Assembly (NCBI GenBank): GCA_017960905.1
Contig: JAGCYH010000035.1
Location: forward strand, 1 to 64,000
Reading direction: 5' to 3'
DNA: 64,000 nt
DNA from: Bacteroidales bacterium
Lineage (GTDB): Bacteria > Bacteroidota > Bacteroidia > Bacteroidales > Marinilabiliaceae
Made by a program: the position numbers and the translations under genes
Shown: piece after piece, positions 1 to 9,312 of the stretch
Layout: every line of letters begins with the position of its first letter
Numbering within the stretch: position 1 is the first letter of the stretch
Notes under the pieces: generated by a model
The model's input: only the letters and a program-made list of their open reading frames with translations
Database searches by the model: none
What the model was told of the DNA's origin: nothing

Positions 1-508
1 CGCAAAACAAACGCACTGCGCTGCGCTTCGTTTGAACGGTGTTTTGCTCTCTCCGCCTTCCGCGCAAATTCTTCGGGCGCTCGCCGGCTCATGCGGTAGT
101 GTGGCCGTGCCGGCCATTCGGGTGCCGCTATGTTTTCCGTGGTTCAAAAGACTTTTGCGCTTTCAGCGCGGCAACAATGGTGTGCTTTTTCCCCAAGGCG
201 TTGCCTTGGGCTATGGATTTTTGCCCTTTCAGGGCGTAAAAACACCAGCCCCAATCCCATTTTTAATTGTTAATTGTTAATTGTTAATTGTTAATTTTTC
301 ATTGTTAGTTGTTCATTATCAATTTGTTTCCTTCGCCCGACGCCGCAAGGCGTTATTCGTTCGGTTGGTTTTATTCGGTGATTGTTCATTCCGTGTTTTT
401 CGTGTGTTCCGTGGTTTGATAATTCGGAATTCGGAATTTGGATTTGCCGTTTTTTTGCATAGTTCGGGTAAAAGCACTAACTTTGCGCCCGCAAAAAAAT
501 AAGACAAG
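1..508. other. Non-coding stretch with hairpins and ATTGTTA tandem repeats
   Basis: I see no convincing gene here; open frames are short and lack family motifs. Three small perfect hairpins lie in a row: GCGCT/AGCGC (157-169), CCCAAGGC/GCCTTGGG (192-210) and GCCCT/AGGGC (223-235). They are followed by a run of the 7-mer TTAATTG (about 263-293). The last 55 bases hold the promoter of the M23 peptidase gene. The stretch looks like repeat-derived intergenic DNA. Confidence 0.6.
454..485 (+). promoter_or_regulatory. Bacteroidota-type promoter of the M23 peptidase gene
   Basis: TTTG at 454-457, a 20-base spacer and TAACTTTG at 478-485 match the -33/-7 consensus of the Bacteroidota primary sigma factor exactly. 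Transcription would begin near 492, giving a leader of about 17 bases before the GTG start at 509. Confidence 0.8.
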
Positions 509-1438
509 GTGAAAAACAAGATAACAACAGCAATCCTTTCACTGAGCAGTCTGCTGTGCAGCGCACAGACAGACCTGTCGGCCGAAGCCGACAGTGCCGA
601 AGTAGTGGCAATAGACACAGTAAGAACCAACGACCGCTACACGCGGATAATACTATACAGCAATCACACATGGGAATACTGGGATTTGGGCCGTCCGCAG
701 ATTAACGAGGAGGACTTCAAAGACCATTGGAGTTCGGATGTGACACATGCCTACAACGACGTGCCACTGGCCGACCTGCCCGACGAGATAGACCTGCTTT
801 TGGCCGACAGCATACACAACTACTGCGCGCCGATAACAGGCATAGTGCGTTCGCGTTTTGCGTTCCGCAAAAAGCGCGAGCACAAAGGCACTGACATACC
901 GCTCACCATAGGCGACCCCGTAAAGGCAGCCTTCGACGGCAAGGTGCGTGTGGTGAAATCGCCCAAGCAATCGGGCGGCTACGGCAATCTGGTGGTCATT
1001 CGCCACTCCAACGGCCTCGAGACATACTACGGCCACTTGCAGAAACACAATGTGGAAGTTGACGACATAGTGAAAGCCGGCGACGTGATCGGCTACGGCG
1101 GCAACACCGGCCGCAGCACAGGTCCGCACTTGCACTTCGAAGTGCGCTACCAGAGCCATCCGTTTGATCCTGAGCGCATTATAAACTTCGAGACGGGCGA
1201 ACTGCGCGACTCGATCTTCATACTGAAGAAACATTACTTCAACATCTACTCGCACTACGGGCAGACCGACGAGGAGTCAATTGACGCATCGAAGCGCAAG
1301 ATACACACAGTGCGCTCGGGCGACACACTTGGCGGCATTGCCGCCAAGTATGGCACCACAGTCAACAACATCTGCAAACTCAACGGCATCACCTCGAAGA
1401 AAACTCTGCGCATCGGTCAACGACTTATTGTGCGTTAA
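509..1438 (+). CDS. Secreted M23 family metallopeptidase with C-terminal LysM domain
   Basis: This is a predicted cell-wall endopeptidase of the lysostaphin/M23 type, acting on peptidoglycan in the periplasm. A signal peptide covers about residues 1-20. The M23 core spans roughly 105-225 and keeps the zinc ligands: HKGTD gives H125 and D129, and PHLHF gives H207 and H209, so it is likely catalytic and not an EnvC-like degenerate activator. A LysM peptidoglycan-binding domain fills 265-309. The start is GTG, chosen because it sits 24 bases after a strong promoter -7 box and begins the signal peptide. The next gene starts directly after the stop codon, so the two are probably co-transcribed. 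The substrate bond is not deducible. Confidence 0.9.
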   Translation: MKNKITTAILSLSSLLCSAQTDLSAEADSAEVVAIDTVRTNDRYTRIILYSNHTWEYWDLGRPQINEEDFKDHWSSDVTHAYNDVPLADLPDEIDLLLADSIHNYCAPITGIVRSRFAFRKKREHKGTDIPLTIGDPVKAAFDGKVRVVKSPKQSGGYGNLVVIRHSNGLETYYGHLQKHNVEVDDIVKAGDVIGYGGNTGRSTGPHLHFEVRYQSHPFDPERIINFETGELRDSIFILKKHYFNIYSHYGQTDEESIDASKRKIHTVRSGDTLGGIAAKYGTTVNNICKLNGITSKKTLRIGQRLIVR

Positions 1439-4294
1439 ATGACTAAGAATCAGGAATTAGCAGTAATAATAGCCGAGCGCATTGCGTTCGGCTATGTGTT
1501 TACTCCCTGCATAACCGAAACGAAGAAAGGCTCTCTGATAGAAGTGGTTGAGACGATAACGCCAACCTACCTCGAGACACGCCAGGATGAATTCGACGAG
1601 GCGACGAAAGCGTGGCTCACAATGCTGTTCGACATTAGCGAACAGCGCCTGTTCCAGCGATTCTCGAAGCAGAGCACACTCAAACGGTTCTACAGCACTC
1701 TGACGACCGAAGCGGCCGAGAACGAGATATTGCCCTTCATCGACAAGATACACTGCAAGGCTCTGCCCTTCATCATAGAGCGCGGCATCCCGATGTATCT
1801 GCGGAAATCGGGCTATTCGTCGCTCTTCGCCGACGACCGCATACACGTAAGCAAATATCCGAGCCGCCCGAAATTCTACTTCACACTAACGCAAAACAAC
1901 GAACTGAGCTACAAGCTGAAAATAAACGAAGACGGCGAGGAATTCGAGCTTTACGGCAAGAAATGCATCACCCTGTCGGACAGTCCGGCGATACTGCTTT
2001 TCGGGCGTTATATGTTCTATTTCACAAACATCGACAGCAAGAAGTTCAAACCTTTTTTGAGCAAAAAACGTATAATAGTGCCTGCGACGAGCCTAGAAAA
2101 GTACATGGGAACGTTCGTTCGCACCTGCATAGCCAATTATTTTGTGTCGGCTTACGGTTTCAGCATAAAAAAGAAAGATATTGACTGTCAGCCTATTCTG
2201 ACGATAGAGAACTCAGTTTTCGGGTACAACTTCGCACTATATTTCAAGTACGGTGACCGTCGTCACGCGTACAACGAGATGCAGAAAATAGTGGAGCTGA
2301 CGAAGGACGACGACGGCCGTTACGTGTTCATGACAAGCAACCGCCAGAAGGCCAAAGAGGACACGCTGATGGAAAGGCTCAACGAAGTAGGCCTCACCCC
2401 TATCGGCAACGCGCTGCTCAGTTGCGACGTCATAGGAAACGCGCCGACGCCCACGCCGCTCATCGAATGGATAAACACCAACTACGACTACCTCGCGCAG
2501 TGCGGCATTGAGATAGAAGACTCGCAGCAAGGCAAATACTACATTGGTCACACCGACCTGCGAATGAACATCACTGAGAACATCGACTGGTTCGACATTT
2601 ACGGCACAGTGGTGCTCGACGGTGTTGAGATACCGTTCATCAGTCTGCGCGACAACATAGTTGACAAGAATCCCGAATACGTTTTGCCGAACGGCAAAAC
2701 GCTCGTCATACCGCAAGAGTGGCTCACCATGTGGAGCGACATAATGACCTTTGCCAAAGCCGAAAAAGGGCGGCTCGTACTGAGCCGCGTACATGCCACG
2801 CTGCTGCCCTCGGCCACGGGCGACGACATCGACACGGAGACAAAGCTCAAACTATCGACCACGCCACGCCGCGGGCGCATCGACGCCACTCTGCGCCCAT
2901 ATCAGAGCGACGGCTTCACGTGGCTCAACACGCTCTACGAAAACCGCATGGGCGGCATTCTGGCCGACGACATGGGCCTCGGAAAGACACTACAGACAAT
3001 AACACTGCTCGCACACGTCTACACACCCGACGTGGCTACAGAGAGCGACGACTTGCCGTCGCTCATAGTCGTGCCTACTTCGCTCATACACAACTGGTTG
3101 AGCGAGATAAAACGTTTTTCGCCCGACCTCAGGGCGGGCGTCTTCGAAGGCAGTGCAAAACAGACTGTCGGCGAGATAAACAAGCTTTTCGGCACGAACA
3201 ACATAGTGCTGGCAAGCTACGGGCATGTGCGCATCGACATCGACACGATACTCGACCGCCGATTCAAATACCTGATAATCGACGAAAGCCAATACATAAA
3301 AAATCCGGCGTCGAAGACCTACCAGGCAGTGAAAAAGATTACCGCCGAGCACCGTCTGACACTCACAGGCACGCCCATAGAGAACAGCCTTAACGACCTC
3401 TGGGCGCAGATGAACATAGTGAATCCGAAGCTGCTCGGCACCTCGGCTGTGTTCAAGAACTACTTCGAAACGCCGATAACAAAATTCAACGACACACAAC
3501 GCGAAGAGAAACTCAAGAAAATAATAGCGCCTTACATACTGCGCCGCACCAAAGAGATGGTGGAGAAAGACCTTCCGCCGGTAAGTTATCAGACAATTAA
3601 TTGTCTGATGACCGACGACCAACGCGCTATGTATGAGCGCGTTAAGACCAGCATTAGAAACGAGCTTATAGCAGGCGGCAAAAAAGACGAGAAAGACAAA
3701 GGCAAGACGGCGCTCATGTTTCTGGCGGCGCTCATGCGCCTGCGCCTCATAGCCAACCACCCCGCCCTCGTCGACAAGGACTACACGGGCGACTCGGGCA
3801 AGTTCGGCCAAGTGATAGACAACATTCAGAACGTGGCCAACGAAGGGCACAAAATGCTCGTTTTCTCGTCGTTTGTGCGCGATTTGGAACTCATAGCCGG
3901 CGCCCTCGAGGCGCACGGCATAGGCTATTCGATGCTCACGGGCAGCACAGCAAACCGCAAAGAGGTCATCGACGACTTTGCGTCGTCGGACAAGAAGGTG
4001 TTTCTCATATCGCTCAAAGCCGGCGGCGTAGGCCTCAACCTCACCTGTGCCGACTATGTATTCATGCTCAACCCGTGGTGGAATCCGGCGGCCGAGAGCC
4101 AGGCAATAAGCCGCGCACACCGCATCGGACAGACGAACCATGTGTTCGTCTATCGATTCATAACCACCGAAAGCATCGAGGAGAAAATACAGCGCCTGCA
4201 ACAGTCGAAACTCGCTCTTGCAGAGAATTTCATAAAGAATAATAATCCGCTTAAAGAGCTCACCGACAACGAGATAGAGAATTTATTTGAATAA
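1439..4294 (+). CDS. SNF2-family DEAD/DEAH-box ATP-dependent helicase/translocase
   Basis: This is a Swi2/Snf2-type double-stranded DNA translocase of 951 residues. The C-terminal half holds the motor: Walker A (DDMGLGKT near residue 510), motif II as DESQ instead of DEAH/DEAQ (near 614), motif III-like LTGTPIEN, and the second RecA-like lobe with NPWWNPAAESQ and SRAHRIGQ (near 885-900). The N-terminal half of about 480 residues has no motif I can name; in related bacterial proteins this part carries SNF2-associated regions. The ATG follows the stop of the peptidase gene with no gap. The cellular role (DNA repair or transcription-linked remodelling) cannot be read from the sequence. Confidence 0.9.
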   Translation: MTKNQELAVIIAERIAFGYVFTPCITETKKGSLIEVVETITPTYLETRQDEFDEATKAWLTMLFDISEQRLFQRFSKQSTLKRFYSTLTTEAAENEILPFIDKIHCKALPFIIERGIPMYLRKSGYSSLFADDRIHVSKYPSRPKFYFTLTQNNELSYKLKINEDGEEFELYGKKCITLSDSPAILLFGRYMFYFTNIDSKKFKPFLSKKRIIVPATSLEKYMGTFVRTCIANYFVSAYGFSIKKKDIDCQPILTIENSVFGYNFALYFKYGDRRHAYNEMQKIVELTKDDDGRYVFMTSNRQKAKEDTLMERLNEVGLTPIGNALLSCDVIGNAPTPTPLIEWINTNYDYLAQCGIEIEDSQQGKYYIGHTDLRMNITENIDWFDIYGTVVLDGVEIPFISLRDNIVDKNPEYVLPNGKTLVIPQEWLTMWSDIMTFAKAEKGRLVLSRVHATLLPSATGDDIDTETKLKLSTTPRRGRIDATLRPYQSDGFTWLNTLYENRMGGILADDMGLGKTLQTITLLAHVYTPDVATESDDLPSLIVVPTSLIHNWLSEIKRFSPDLRAGVFEGSAKQTVGEINKLFGTNNIVLASYGHVRIDIDTILDRRFKYLIIDESQYIKNPASKTYQAVKKITAEHRLTLTGTPIENSLNDLWAQMNIVNPKLLGTSAVFKNYFETPITKFNDTQREEKLKKIIAPYILRRTKEMVEKDLPPVSYQTINCLMTDDQRAMYERVKTSIRNELIAGGKKDEKDKGKTALMFLAALMRLRLIANHPALVDKDYTGDSGKFGQVIDNIQNVANEGHKMLVFSSFVRDLELIAGALEAHGIGYSMLTGSTANRKEVIDDFASSDKKVFLISLKAGGVGLNLTCADYVFMLNPWWNPAAESQAISRAHRIGQTNHVFVYRFITTESIEEKIQRLQQSKLALAENFIKNNNPLKELTDNEIENLFE

Positions 4295-4311
4295 AATATT
4301 CAAATAAATTC
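4279..4311. terminator. Bidirectional terminator hairpin
   Basis: A perfect 15-bp inverted repeat (4279-4293 with 4297-4311, 3-base loop) overlaps the stop codon of the helicase gene and lies just past the end of the convergent thioredoxin gene. It is A/T rich and could serve both strands. Confidence 0.6.
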
Positions 4312-4902
4312 TTATTTCTTATCAAGCTCTGTTTTGAGTGCGTTCTCGATAAAATCCATCTTTGCTCCGCTGCATTTCTGCTTCACCTCACCGTCAGCAC
4401 CAATAATCACATACGACGGAATAGCTTCGAATTCGAATATCGAATACAGCGAAAGTATCTGACTGCGCGAAAGCCGGTAATGGTCGCCGCAAATCTCGGT
4501 GATGCGCTCGCGCCACTCGTCCTCGGGCGACGACTCGTCGGCGATGTAGACAAACGCAACGCCATCGGACATCATACCCGACTTCAGTCCGCTCGCGTCC
4601 ATACGTGTCATGGCTATCTGGCACGGGCTGCACCACGTATCCCAGAAGTCGACAAGCACCACGCGGCCGCTGTAATTGCTGACGATTTCCGTCAGCAATG
4701 TATCGCCCTCAGCGTCAGATACTTGACAAATCTTCGACTCACCCGACGGCTGGTTCGACTTGAAAAAGAAATAGACCACAGCCGATGCCAAAAGCAGCAG
4801 CAATCCTATTATTTTCAGCGCATTCTGACGAATACGGAAGCCAATGATCGTGAATATTATTCCGGCTACAATTGGCGAAATGAGTATGATATAGAGAATC
4901 AT
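4312..4902 (-). CDS. Membrane-anchored thioredoxin-like (TlpA/ResA type) protein
   Basis: The 196-residue protein has two hydrophobic segments at the N-terminus (about residues 1-22 and 30-45), then a thioredoxin fold with the redox motif WCSPC. The cis-Pro region reads AIPSYVIIG. It probably works as a periplasmic disulfide reductase or oxidase; the partner is unknown. A longer frame begins at a TTG (4923), but that codon lies inside the -7 element TATTTTTG (4921-4928 on the minus strand), so the ATG at 4902 is the start. The gene stands alone, convergent with the helicase gene. Confidence 0.8.
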   Translation of the reverse strand: MILYIILISPIVAGIIFTIIGFRIRQNALKIIGLLLLLASAVVYFFFKSNQPSGESKICQVSDAEGDTLLTEIVSNYSGRVVLVDFWDTWCSPCQIAMTRMDASGLKSGMMSDGVAFVYIADESSPEDEWRERITEICGDHYRLSRSQILSLYSIFEFEAIPSYVIIGADGEVKQKCSGAKMDFIENALKTELDKK

Positions 4903-4920
4903 TTTGTTTTGTTTTTTCTG

Positions 4921-4950
4921 CAAAAATAAAAAAAAATATCAAATCTGCAA
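4921..4950 (-). promoter_or_regulatory. Promoter of the thioredoxin-like gene
   Basis: On the minus strand TTG (4948-4950), 19 bases and TATTTTTG (4921-4928) fit the Bacteroidota pattern and exclude the upstream TTG as a start codon. Confidence 0.6.
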
Positions 4951-4986
4951 CGGCAAAGACAATATTTTCAGAAAAAAACAATCAGA

Positions 4987-5017
4987 TTGGCCTAACAGGC
5001 AAATAGTTGTACATTTG
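4987..5017 (+). promoter_or_regulatory. Promoter of the Ig-like surface protein gene
   Basis: TTG (4987-4989), 20 bases and TACATTTG (5010-5017) precede the ATG at 5071. Confidence 0.65.
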
Positions 5018-5070
5018 CAGAGTCATACGACAGACATAATTGAGCATAAACGAATAATAAAAATAGAACT

Positions 5071-6267
5071 ATGAGAAAAAAACTACTAACGATTCTCGCC
5101 CTCATGCTGGTGTCAGCAACGGGCTACTGTACTGAACCACAGACATTTTCGCAGTTGAATACTGATATTACCAATGCTTCAGACGAGCTGAACCTGGCCG
5201 ACGATTATAAATGGACTAATGCGTCAGCCACTTCGGGAATAGTCATTAATAAAGCGATTACAATTAACGGTAATGGACATTGTATCGACGGTGACAATCA
5301 GTCAAGAATCTTTGACATTCAAACAACAGCTGCCGTCACGTTGTCTAATATCGTTTTTATGAATTCAATTGGTGGCGCAATCTTTTCTAATAGTAATAAT
5401 TTGATTATTGAGAATTGCGTTTTCATATCCGAAGAGAATCCTGTCATCATTGTTAATCCCGAAAGCGAAACTGCAAGTGCCACTGCTACTAACTGTTGGT
5501 TTGGAAACACGGCCGATGATTACAAAACAAGAGCCAATGTCGCCGGGAATGTGTTCATGGAAGATTGGCTGTTCTTGGATGCTACAGCTAATCCTGAAGA
5601 AATTGAAATTGGAGGAAGCACATCTGTTGTTTTCAAATTATATTCGTACAATAATACTGCAAACAAAACAAGTGATTATGATGCATCAGGAATGAATATC
5701 CTGTTGTATTTAACCCGAACCAAAGGCGAACTGGATAAAACTACAGCTGCACTTGGTACCGCAATAGATTATACCGCTACAGTAGTGGGAAATGGCAGCG
5801 TAACAGGGTCATTTGGAAACGTAGAATACACCATACCTATTACGGTTAATAAGATTTCGACTGAAATTAGCATCGCCAATGCTTCAATTGGATTGACAAT
5901 TGGCGAAGGAGTGAATGCCGGAGCTACATTAACTCCTGCCGAAGCTGGAAACTTAAGCTATTCATCAAATGACGCCACTATTGCAAGCGTCGATGCGGCT
6001 GGTAATATATCTGCCTTGAAAGAAGGCACTACCACCATTGCCGTTTCATTTACCGGCAATGATAGATATGCCGCTGCAGAAAACAAGACCATTGAAGTAA
6101 CTGTAAGCTCGAATGTTACCGCCATTGGCAAACTCGACACCCGCACGGGCGAAGAATCAGCTGACAGCGATGAATGGTACAGCATCGACGGTCGGAAACT
6201 CAACGGCAAGCCCGACGCAAAGGGTCTCTATATCAAGAACGGCAAAAAAGTAGTGATAAAAGAATAA
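5071..6267 (+). CDS. Secreted protein with beta-helix-like N-terminus, BIG2 Ig-like domain and short sorting-type tail
   Basis: After a signal peptide (about 1-20) the first 150 residues show repeated short beta strands with Asn-rich turns, like a right-handed parallel beta-helix. A region of about 80 residues follows that I cannot name. Then comes a bacterial Ig-like group 2 (BIG2) domain with the typical SSNDATIASVD and GTTTIAVSFTG motifs (about 265-345). The last 30 residues (WYSIDGRKL, then GLYIKNGKKVVIK) match the tail seen on many Bacteroidales secreted proteins and resemble a shortened type IX secretion C-terminal signal. The gene is more A/T rich than its neighbours. It is probably an exported surface protein of unknown ligand. 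Confidence 0.7.
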   Translation: MRKKLLTILALMLVSATGYCTEPQTFSQLNTDITNASDELNLADDYKWTNASATSGIVINKAITINGNGHCIDGDNQSRIFDIQTTAAVTLSNIVFMNSIGGAIFSNSNNLIIENCVFISEENPVIIVNPESETASATATNCWFGNTADDYKTRANVAGNVFMEDWLFLDATANPEEIEIGGSTSVVFKLYSYNNTANKTSDYDASGMNILLYLTRTKGELDKTTAALGTAIDYTATVVGNGSVTGSFGNVEYTIPITVNKISTEISIANASIGLTIGEGVNAGATLTPAEAGNLSYSSNDATIASVDAAGNISALKEGTTTIAVSFTGNDRYAAAENKTIEVTVSSNVTAIGKLDTRTGEESADSDEWYSIDGRKLNGKPDAKGLYIKNGKKVVIKE

Positions 6268-6270
6268 TCT

Positions 6271-6296
6271 TGAACCGCACCGACTGGTGCGGTTCA
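6271..6296. terminator. Bidirectional terminator hairpin
   Basis: An 11-bp perfect stem (6271-6281 with 6286-6296, loop GACT) sits between convergent genes and overlaps the last codon of the GNAT gene. Confidence 0.6.
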
Positions 6297-6785
6297 TTTG
6301 TCAATGAGCGTTTCCATACACGTTTTCTGTACCGTCATGCCCATGCGTTCATAGAACCGTTGGGCCGATGGATTCTTGCTCCACACGTTGAGCGTAACGT
6401 TGTAGCAGCCATTGTCGCGCGCGAAGCGCACGACGTGTTCGTAAAGCGCCCGGCCTATACCCTGCCCGCGCAGATGCTCGAAGACACACAGGTCGTCGAT
6501 GTAGAGCGTGCGGATGTCGGTGAGCACATTGTCGGCCTTGTGCTGCTGGAAGATGCAGAAGGCGTAGCCAAGGGTGCGGTCGCTGTCGTCGACAGCGACA
6601 AAGACGGGCCGGCTGTCATCGGCCAGAATGCCGATGAGCTGGCTGTCTGAGTATTTGCGGCCGATTTTGAACAAATCGGGCCGCCCTAAGTGATGCACCA
6701 TATCGACCTGCTCGAGCAGCTTTCCGATTTCGGGTATGTCGCGCTCTGCAGCGCGACGTATGCGGGGCGTATTGTGTTGTGTCAT
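6294..6785 (-). CDS. GNAT family N-acetyltransferase
   Basis: The 163-residue protein has one GNAT domain. The acetyl-CoA pyrophosphate loop is visible as LRGQGIGRALYEH (motif A, near residues 108-120), after the beta-4 strand LYIDDLCVFEHL and before the C-terminal NVWSKNPSAQRFYERMGM motif. The substrate cannot be inferred. A -7 box TATTTTTG lies at 6813-6820 on the minus strand, 28 bases upstream of the ATG. It is monocistronic and convergent with the Ig-like protein gene. Confidence 0.85.
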   Translation of the reverse strand: MTQHNTPRIRRAAERDIPEIGKLLEQVDMVHHLGRPDLFKIGRKYSDSQLIGILADDSRPVFVAVDDSDRTLGYAFCIFQQHKADNVLTDIRTLYIDDLCVFEHLRGQGIGRALYEHVVRFARDNGCYNVTLNVWSKNPSAQRFYERMGMTVQKTCMETLIDK

Positions 6786-6905
6786 AAGTTTTTATATATA
6801 AATATCGACTGACAAAAATACTACAAATAGCCGACATGGCATTCACCTTGCAGCAAAAAAAACGCACGTGTTATTGTTTAGAACAGATATAAATATCATA
6901 ATCTA

Positions 6906-6937
6906 TTGTCATAAAAGCGAGAAATTTCTCAATTTTG
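6906..6937 (+). promoter_or_regulatory. Probable promoter of the nfnAB-type operon
   Basis: TTG (6906-6908), 21 bases and CAATTTTG (6930-6937) approximate the consensus, 43 bases before the ATG at 6980. Confidence 0.45.
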
Positions 6938-6979
6938 CATGATTTTTTACAAAGGCAACAGAAGTAAAATTAAAATACC

Positions 6980-7807
6980 ATGAATTTAATAGTTGGTAAG
7001 GAACATTTTTCCGAGAATGTGGTGAAGCTTGAGATAGAGGCTCCACGCATAGCCAAAGCTCGTCGTGCGGGACACTTTGTCATCGTGCGCGTCGATGAGA
7101 ATGGCGAGCGCATACCGCTCACCATAGCAGGCTCAGACCTGAAAAAAGGTACAATAACGCTTGTCGTACAACGCATAGGCGTTTCGTCGGACAAGCTGAC
7201 ATCGCTCAATGTGGGCGACAAAGTATGCGACGTTGTCGGACCGCTCGGTCAGGCTACGCGAATCGAGAAGCAAGAAGGCACCGTGCTGTGCTGCGGTGGC
7301 GGTGTGGGTGTAGCGCCGTTGTTGCCTATCATACAGGCACATAAGGCAGCCGGCAACCGAGTGGTTGCCGTACTGGCAGCCCGTAACAAAGACCTGATAA
7401 TACTCGAAGACGAGGTGCGCAAGAGCGCCGACGAAGTGGTGATAATGACCGACGACGGCTCGTACGGCAAGAAAGGTGTCGTCACGGTAGGCATGGAAGA
7501 CGTCATAGCCCGCGAGAAAGTGAGCGAAGCCGTTATCATTGGCCCGGCCATAATGATGAAATTCGGTGCGCTGACAACCAAGAAATACAACATACCGACA
7601 ATAGTGAGCCTCAACACCGTAATGGTCGACGGCACCGGCATGTGCGGTGCCTGCCGCGTGACGGTTGGCGGCAAGACACGGTTTGTCTGCGTCGACGGAC
7701 CGGAGTTCGACGCGCATCAGGTCGACTTCGACGAGATGCTGCGCCGTATGGCCGGCTTCAAAGCCGAAGAGCAGGAAGCATACAAAGCATATATTGACAA
7801 AAAATAA
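6980..7807 (+). CDS. NfnA-type ferredoxin-NADP reductase subunit alpha (FAD/NAD-binding, 2Fe-2S)
   Basis: The 275-residue protein has the ferredoxin-reductase-like FAD domain (about 1-95), a NAD-binding domain starting with VLCCGGGVGVAP (about 98-110) and a C-terminal Fe-S segment with MCGAC and a later FVC. In NfnA this segment binds a 2Fe-2S cluster. With the following gene it should form the NADH-dependent reduced ferredoxin:NADP oxidoreductase (Nfn), which balances NADH, NADPH and ferredoxin by electron bifurcation. A related family is PyrK/sulfide dehydrogenase beta, but the neighbour favours Nfn. Eleven bases separate the two genes. Confidence 0.85.
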   Translation: MNLIVGKEHFSENVVKLEIEAPRIAKARRAGHFVIVRVDENGERIPLTIAGSDLKKGTITLVVQRIGVSSDKLTSLNVGDKVCDVVGPLGQATRIEKQEGTVLCCGGGVGVAPLLPIIQAHKAAGNRVVAVLAARNKDLIILEDEVRKSADEVVIMTDDGSYGKKGVVTVGMEDVIAREKVSEAVIIGPAIMMKFGALTTKKYNIPTIVSLNTVMVDGTGMCGACRVTVGGKTRFVCVDGPEFDAHQVDFDEMLRRMAGFKAEEQEAYKAYIDKK

Positions 7808-7818
7808 AGTTTACGACA

Positions 7819-9291
7819 ATGGCAATAAACGAAGATATTTTGAAAGCCGAACGCGAAGAAGCGTGGCGCAAAGAGGTTCGCGACAGCATGAAACCGAAAG
7901 ACCGCATGGCTTTGCCACGCGTCAGAATGCACGAAGTAGACCCGAATGTCAGAAACAAATCGTACGTTGAAGTAAACGAAGGCCTGACACTCGAAGAGGC
8001 TCGCAACGAAGCCCGCCGCTGCCTCGACTGCCCCAACCCGGGCTGTATGACTGGCTGTCCGGTCGAAATCAACATCCCGAAATTCATAAAGAACATAGAG
8101 CGCGGCGAGATACTCGAAGCTGCGAAAGTGATAAAGCAGACAAGCACACTGCCGGCAGTGTGCGGCCGTGTTTGCCCGCAAGAGAAGCAGTGCGAGTCGA
8201 AGTGTATATACAACAAACAGCAGAAAGAGCCGGTAGCCATAGGTTATCTGGAGCGTTTCACAGCCGACTACGAGCGTGAATCGGGCAAGATGGCCATTCC
8301 CGAAGTGGCCAAAGCCAACGGCATCAAAGTAGCTGCCATAGGTTCGGGCCCCGCCGGCCTCACCTTCGCTGGCGAAATGGCCAAGATGGGCTACGATGTC
8401 ACTGTGTTTGAGGCACTTCACGAGATCGGCGGCGTGCTCAAATACGGCATTCCTGAGTTCCGTCTGCCTAACAAAATTGTCGATGTTGAGATTGACAACC
8501 TGCGCAAGATGGGCGTCAAATTCGAGCCCGACTTCATTGTAGGTAAAACCGCGACAATGAACGAGTTGCGCGAAGAAGGCTTCAAAGCGTTCTTCGTGGC
8601 AAGCGGCGCAGGTCTGCCCCGCTTCATGAACATCCCGGGCGAAAACAGCATCGGCATCATGAGCTCCAACGAATACCTTACACGCGTGAACCTCATGCAC
8701 GCAGCCGACAAGGCATACGACACGCCAGTGTTCTTCGGCAAGAACGTTGCCGTGATAGGTGGCGGCAACACAGCCATGGACTCGGTGCGCACGGCGAAGC
8801 GCCTTGGCGCTGAGCACGTTTATCTCATCTACCGCCGCTCGCTCGAAGAGATGCCGGCTCGTAAGGAAGAGATAAAACACGCACAAGAGGAAGGCATCGA
8901 ATTCATGCTTCTGCACAACCCTATCGAATACATAGCCGACGAGAAAGGCCGTGTTTGCCAAGCCAAACTGCAAGTGATGGAGCTCGGCGAACCCGACGAG
9001 CGCGGACGCCGCAGCCCGGTGCCCGTCGAAGGCAAGATAGAGACTATCGACGTGGATATGGTTGTAGTGAGCGTAGGCGTATCGCCTAACCCGCTCATAC
9101 CCAACTCGCACCCCGACCTTGCCACAACGCCCAAAGGCACCCTCGAGGCCAACGACGCGCTGCAGACAACACGCAGCGACGTGTTCGCCGGTGGCGACAT
9201 CGTGCGCGGCGGTGCTACGGTCATCCTCGCCATGGGCGACGGACGCAAGGCCGCCGCTTCGATGAACGATTACCTGCAAAATAACAAATAA
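7819..9291 (+). CDS. NfnB/GltD-type NADPH-dependent flavin oxidoreductase subunit
   Basis: The 490-residue protein matches the glutamate synthase small subunit family. The N-terminal Fe-S domain has two Cys clusters (CLDCPNPGCMTGCP near residue 71, CGRVCPQEKQCESKC near 115). The first FAD-binding dinucleotide fold begins with AAIGSGPAGL (near 173), and the NADPH fold with VIGGGNTAMD (near 313). No GltB large subunit lies nearby, while an NfnA-like gene sits 11 bases upstream. I therefore read it as the beta subunit of an Nfn transhydrogenase and not as part of glutamate synthase. The operon ends at a strong hairpin (9313-9350). Confidence 0.88.
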   Translation: MAINEDILKAEREEAWRKEVRDSMKPKDRMALPRVRMHEVDPNVRNKSYVEVNEGLTLEEARNEARRCLDCPNPGCMTGCPVEINIPKFIKNIERGEILEAAKVIKQTSTLPAVCGRVCPQEKQCESKCIYNKQQKEPVAIGYLERFTADYERESGKMAIPEVAKANGIKVAAIGSGPAGLTFAGEMAKMGYDVTVFEALHEIGGVLKYGIPEFRLPNKIVDVEIDNLRKMGVKFEPDFIVGKTATMNELREEGFKAFFVASGAGLPRFMNIPGENSIGIMSSNEYLTRVNLMHAADKAYDTPVFFGKNVAVIGGGNTAMDSVRTAKRLGAEHVYLIYRRSLEEMPARKEEIKHAQEEGIEFMLLHNPIEYIADEKGRVCQAKLQVMELGEPDERGRRSPVPVEGKIETIDVDMVVVSVGVSPNPLIPNSHPDLATTPKGTLEANDALQTTRSDVFAGGDIVRGGATVILAMGDGRKAAASMNDYLQNNK

Positions 9292-9312
9292 TTATTTGTT
9301 TTATAATACTTT

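Noticed and set aside
32..280. Open frame of 82 codons at the left end
   Set aside because: It lies over hairpins and repeats, has no family motif and no promoter, and looks like translated repeat DNA.
653..1255. Long antisense frames opposite the peptidase, helicase, Nfn and other genes (also 2990-4201, 7717-9279 and 29259-30872)
   Set aside because: They are shadows of strong coding strands caused by high G+C codon bias and have no independent motif.
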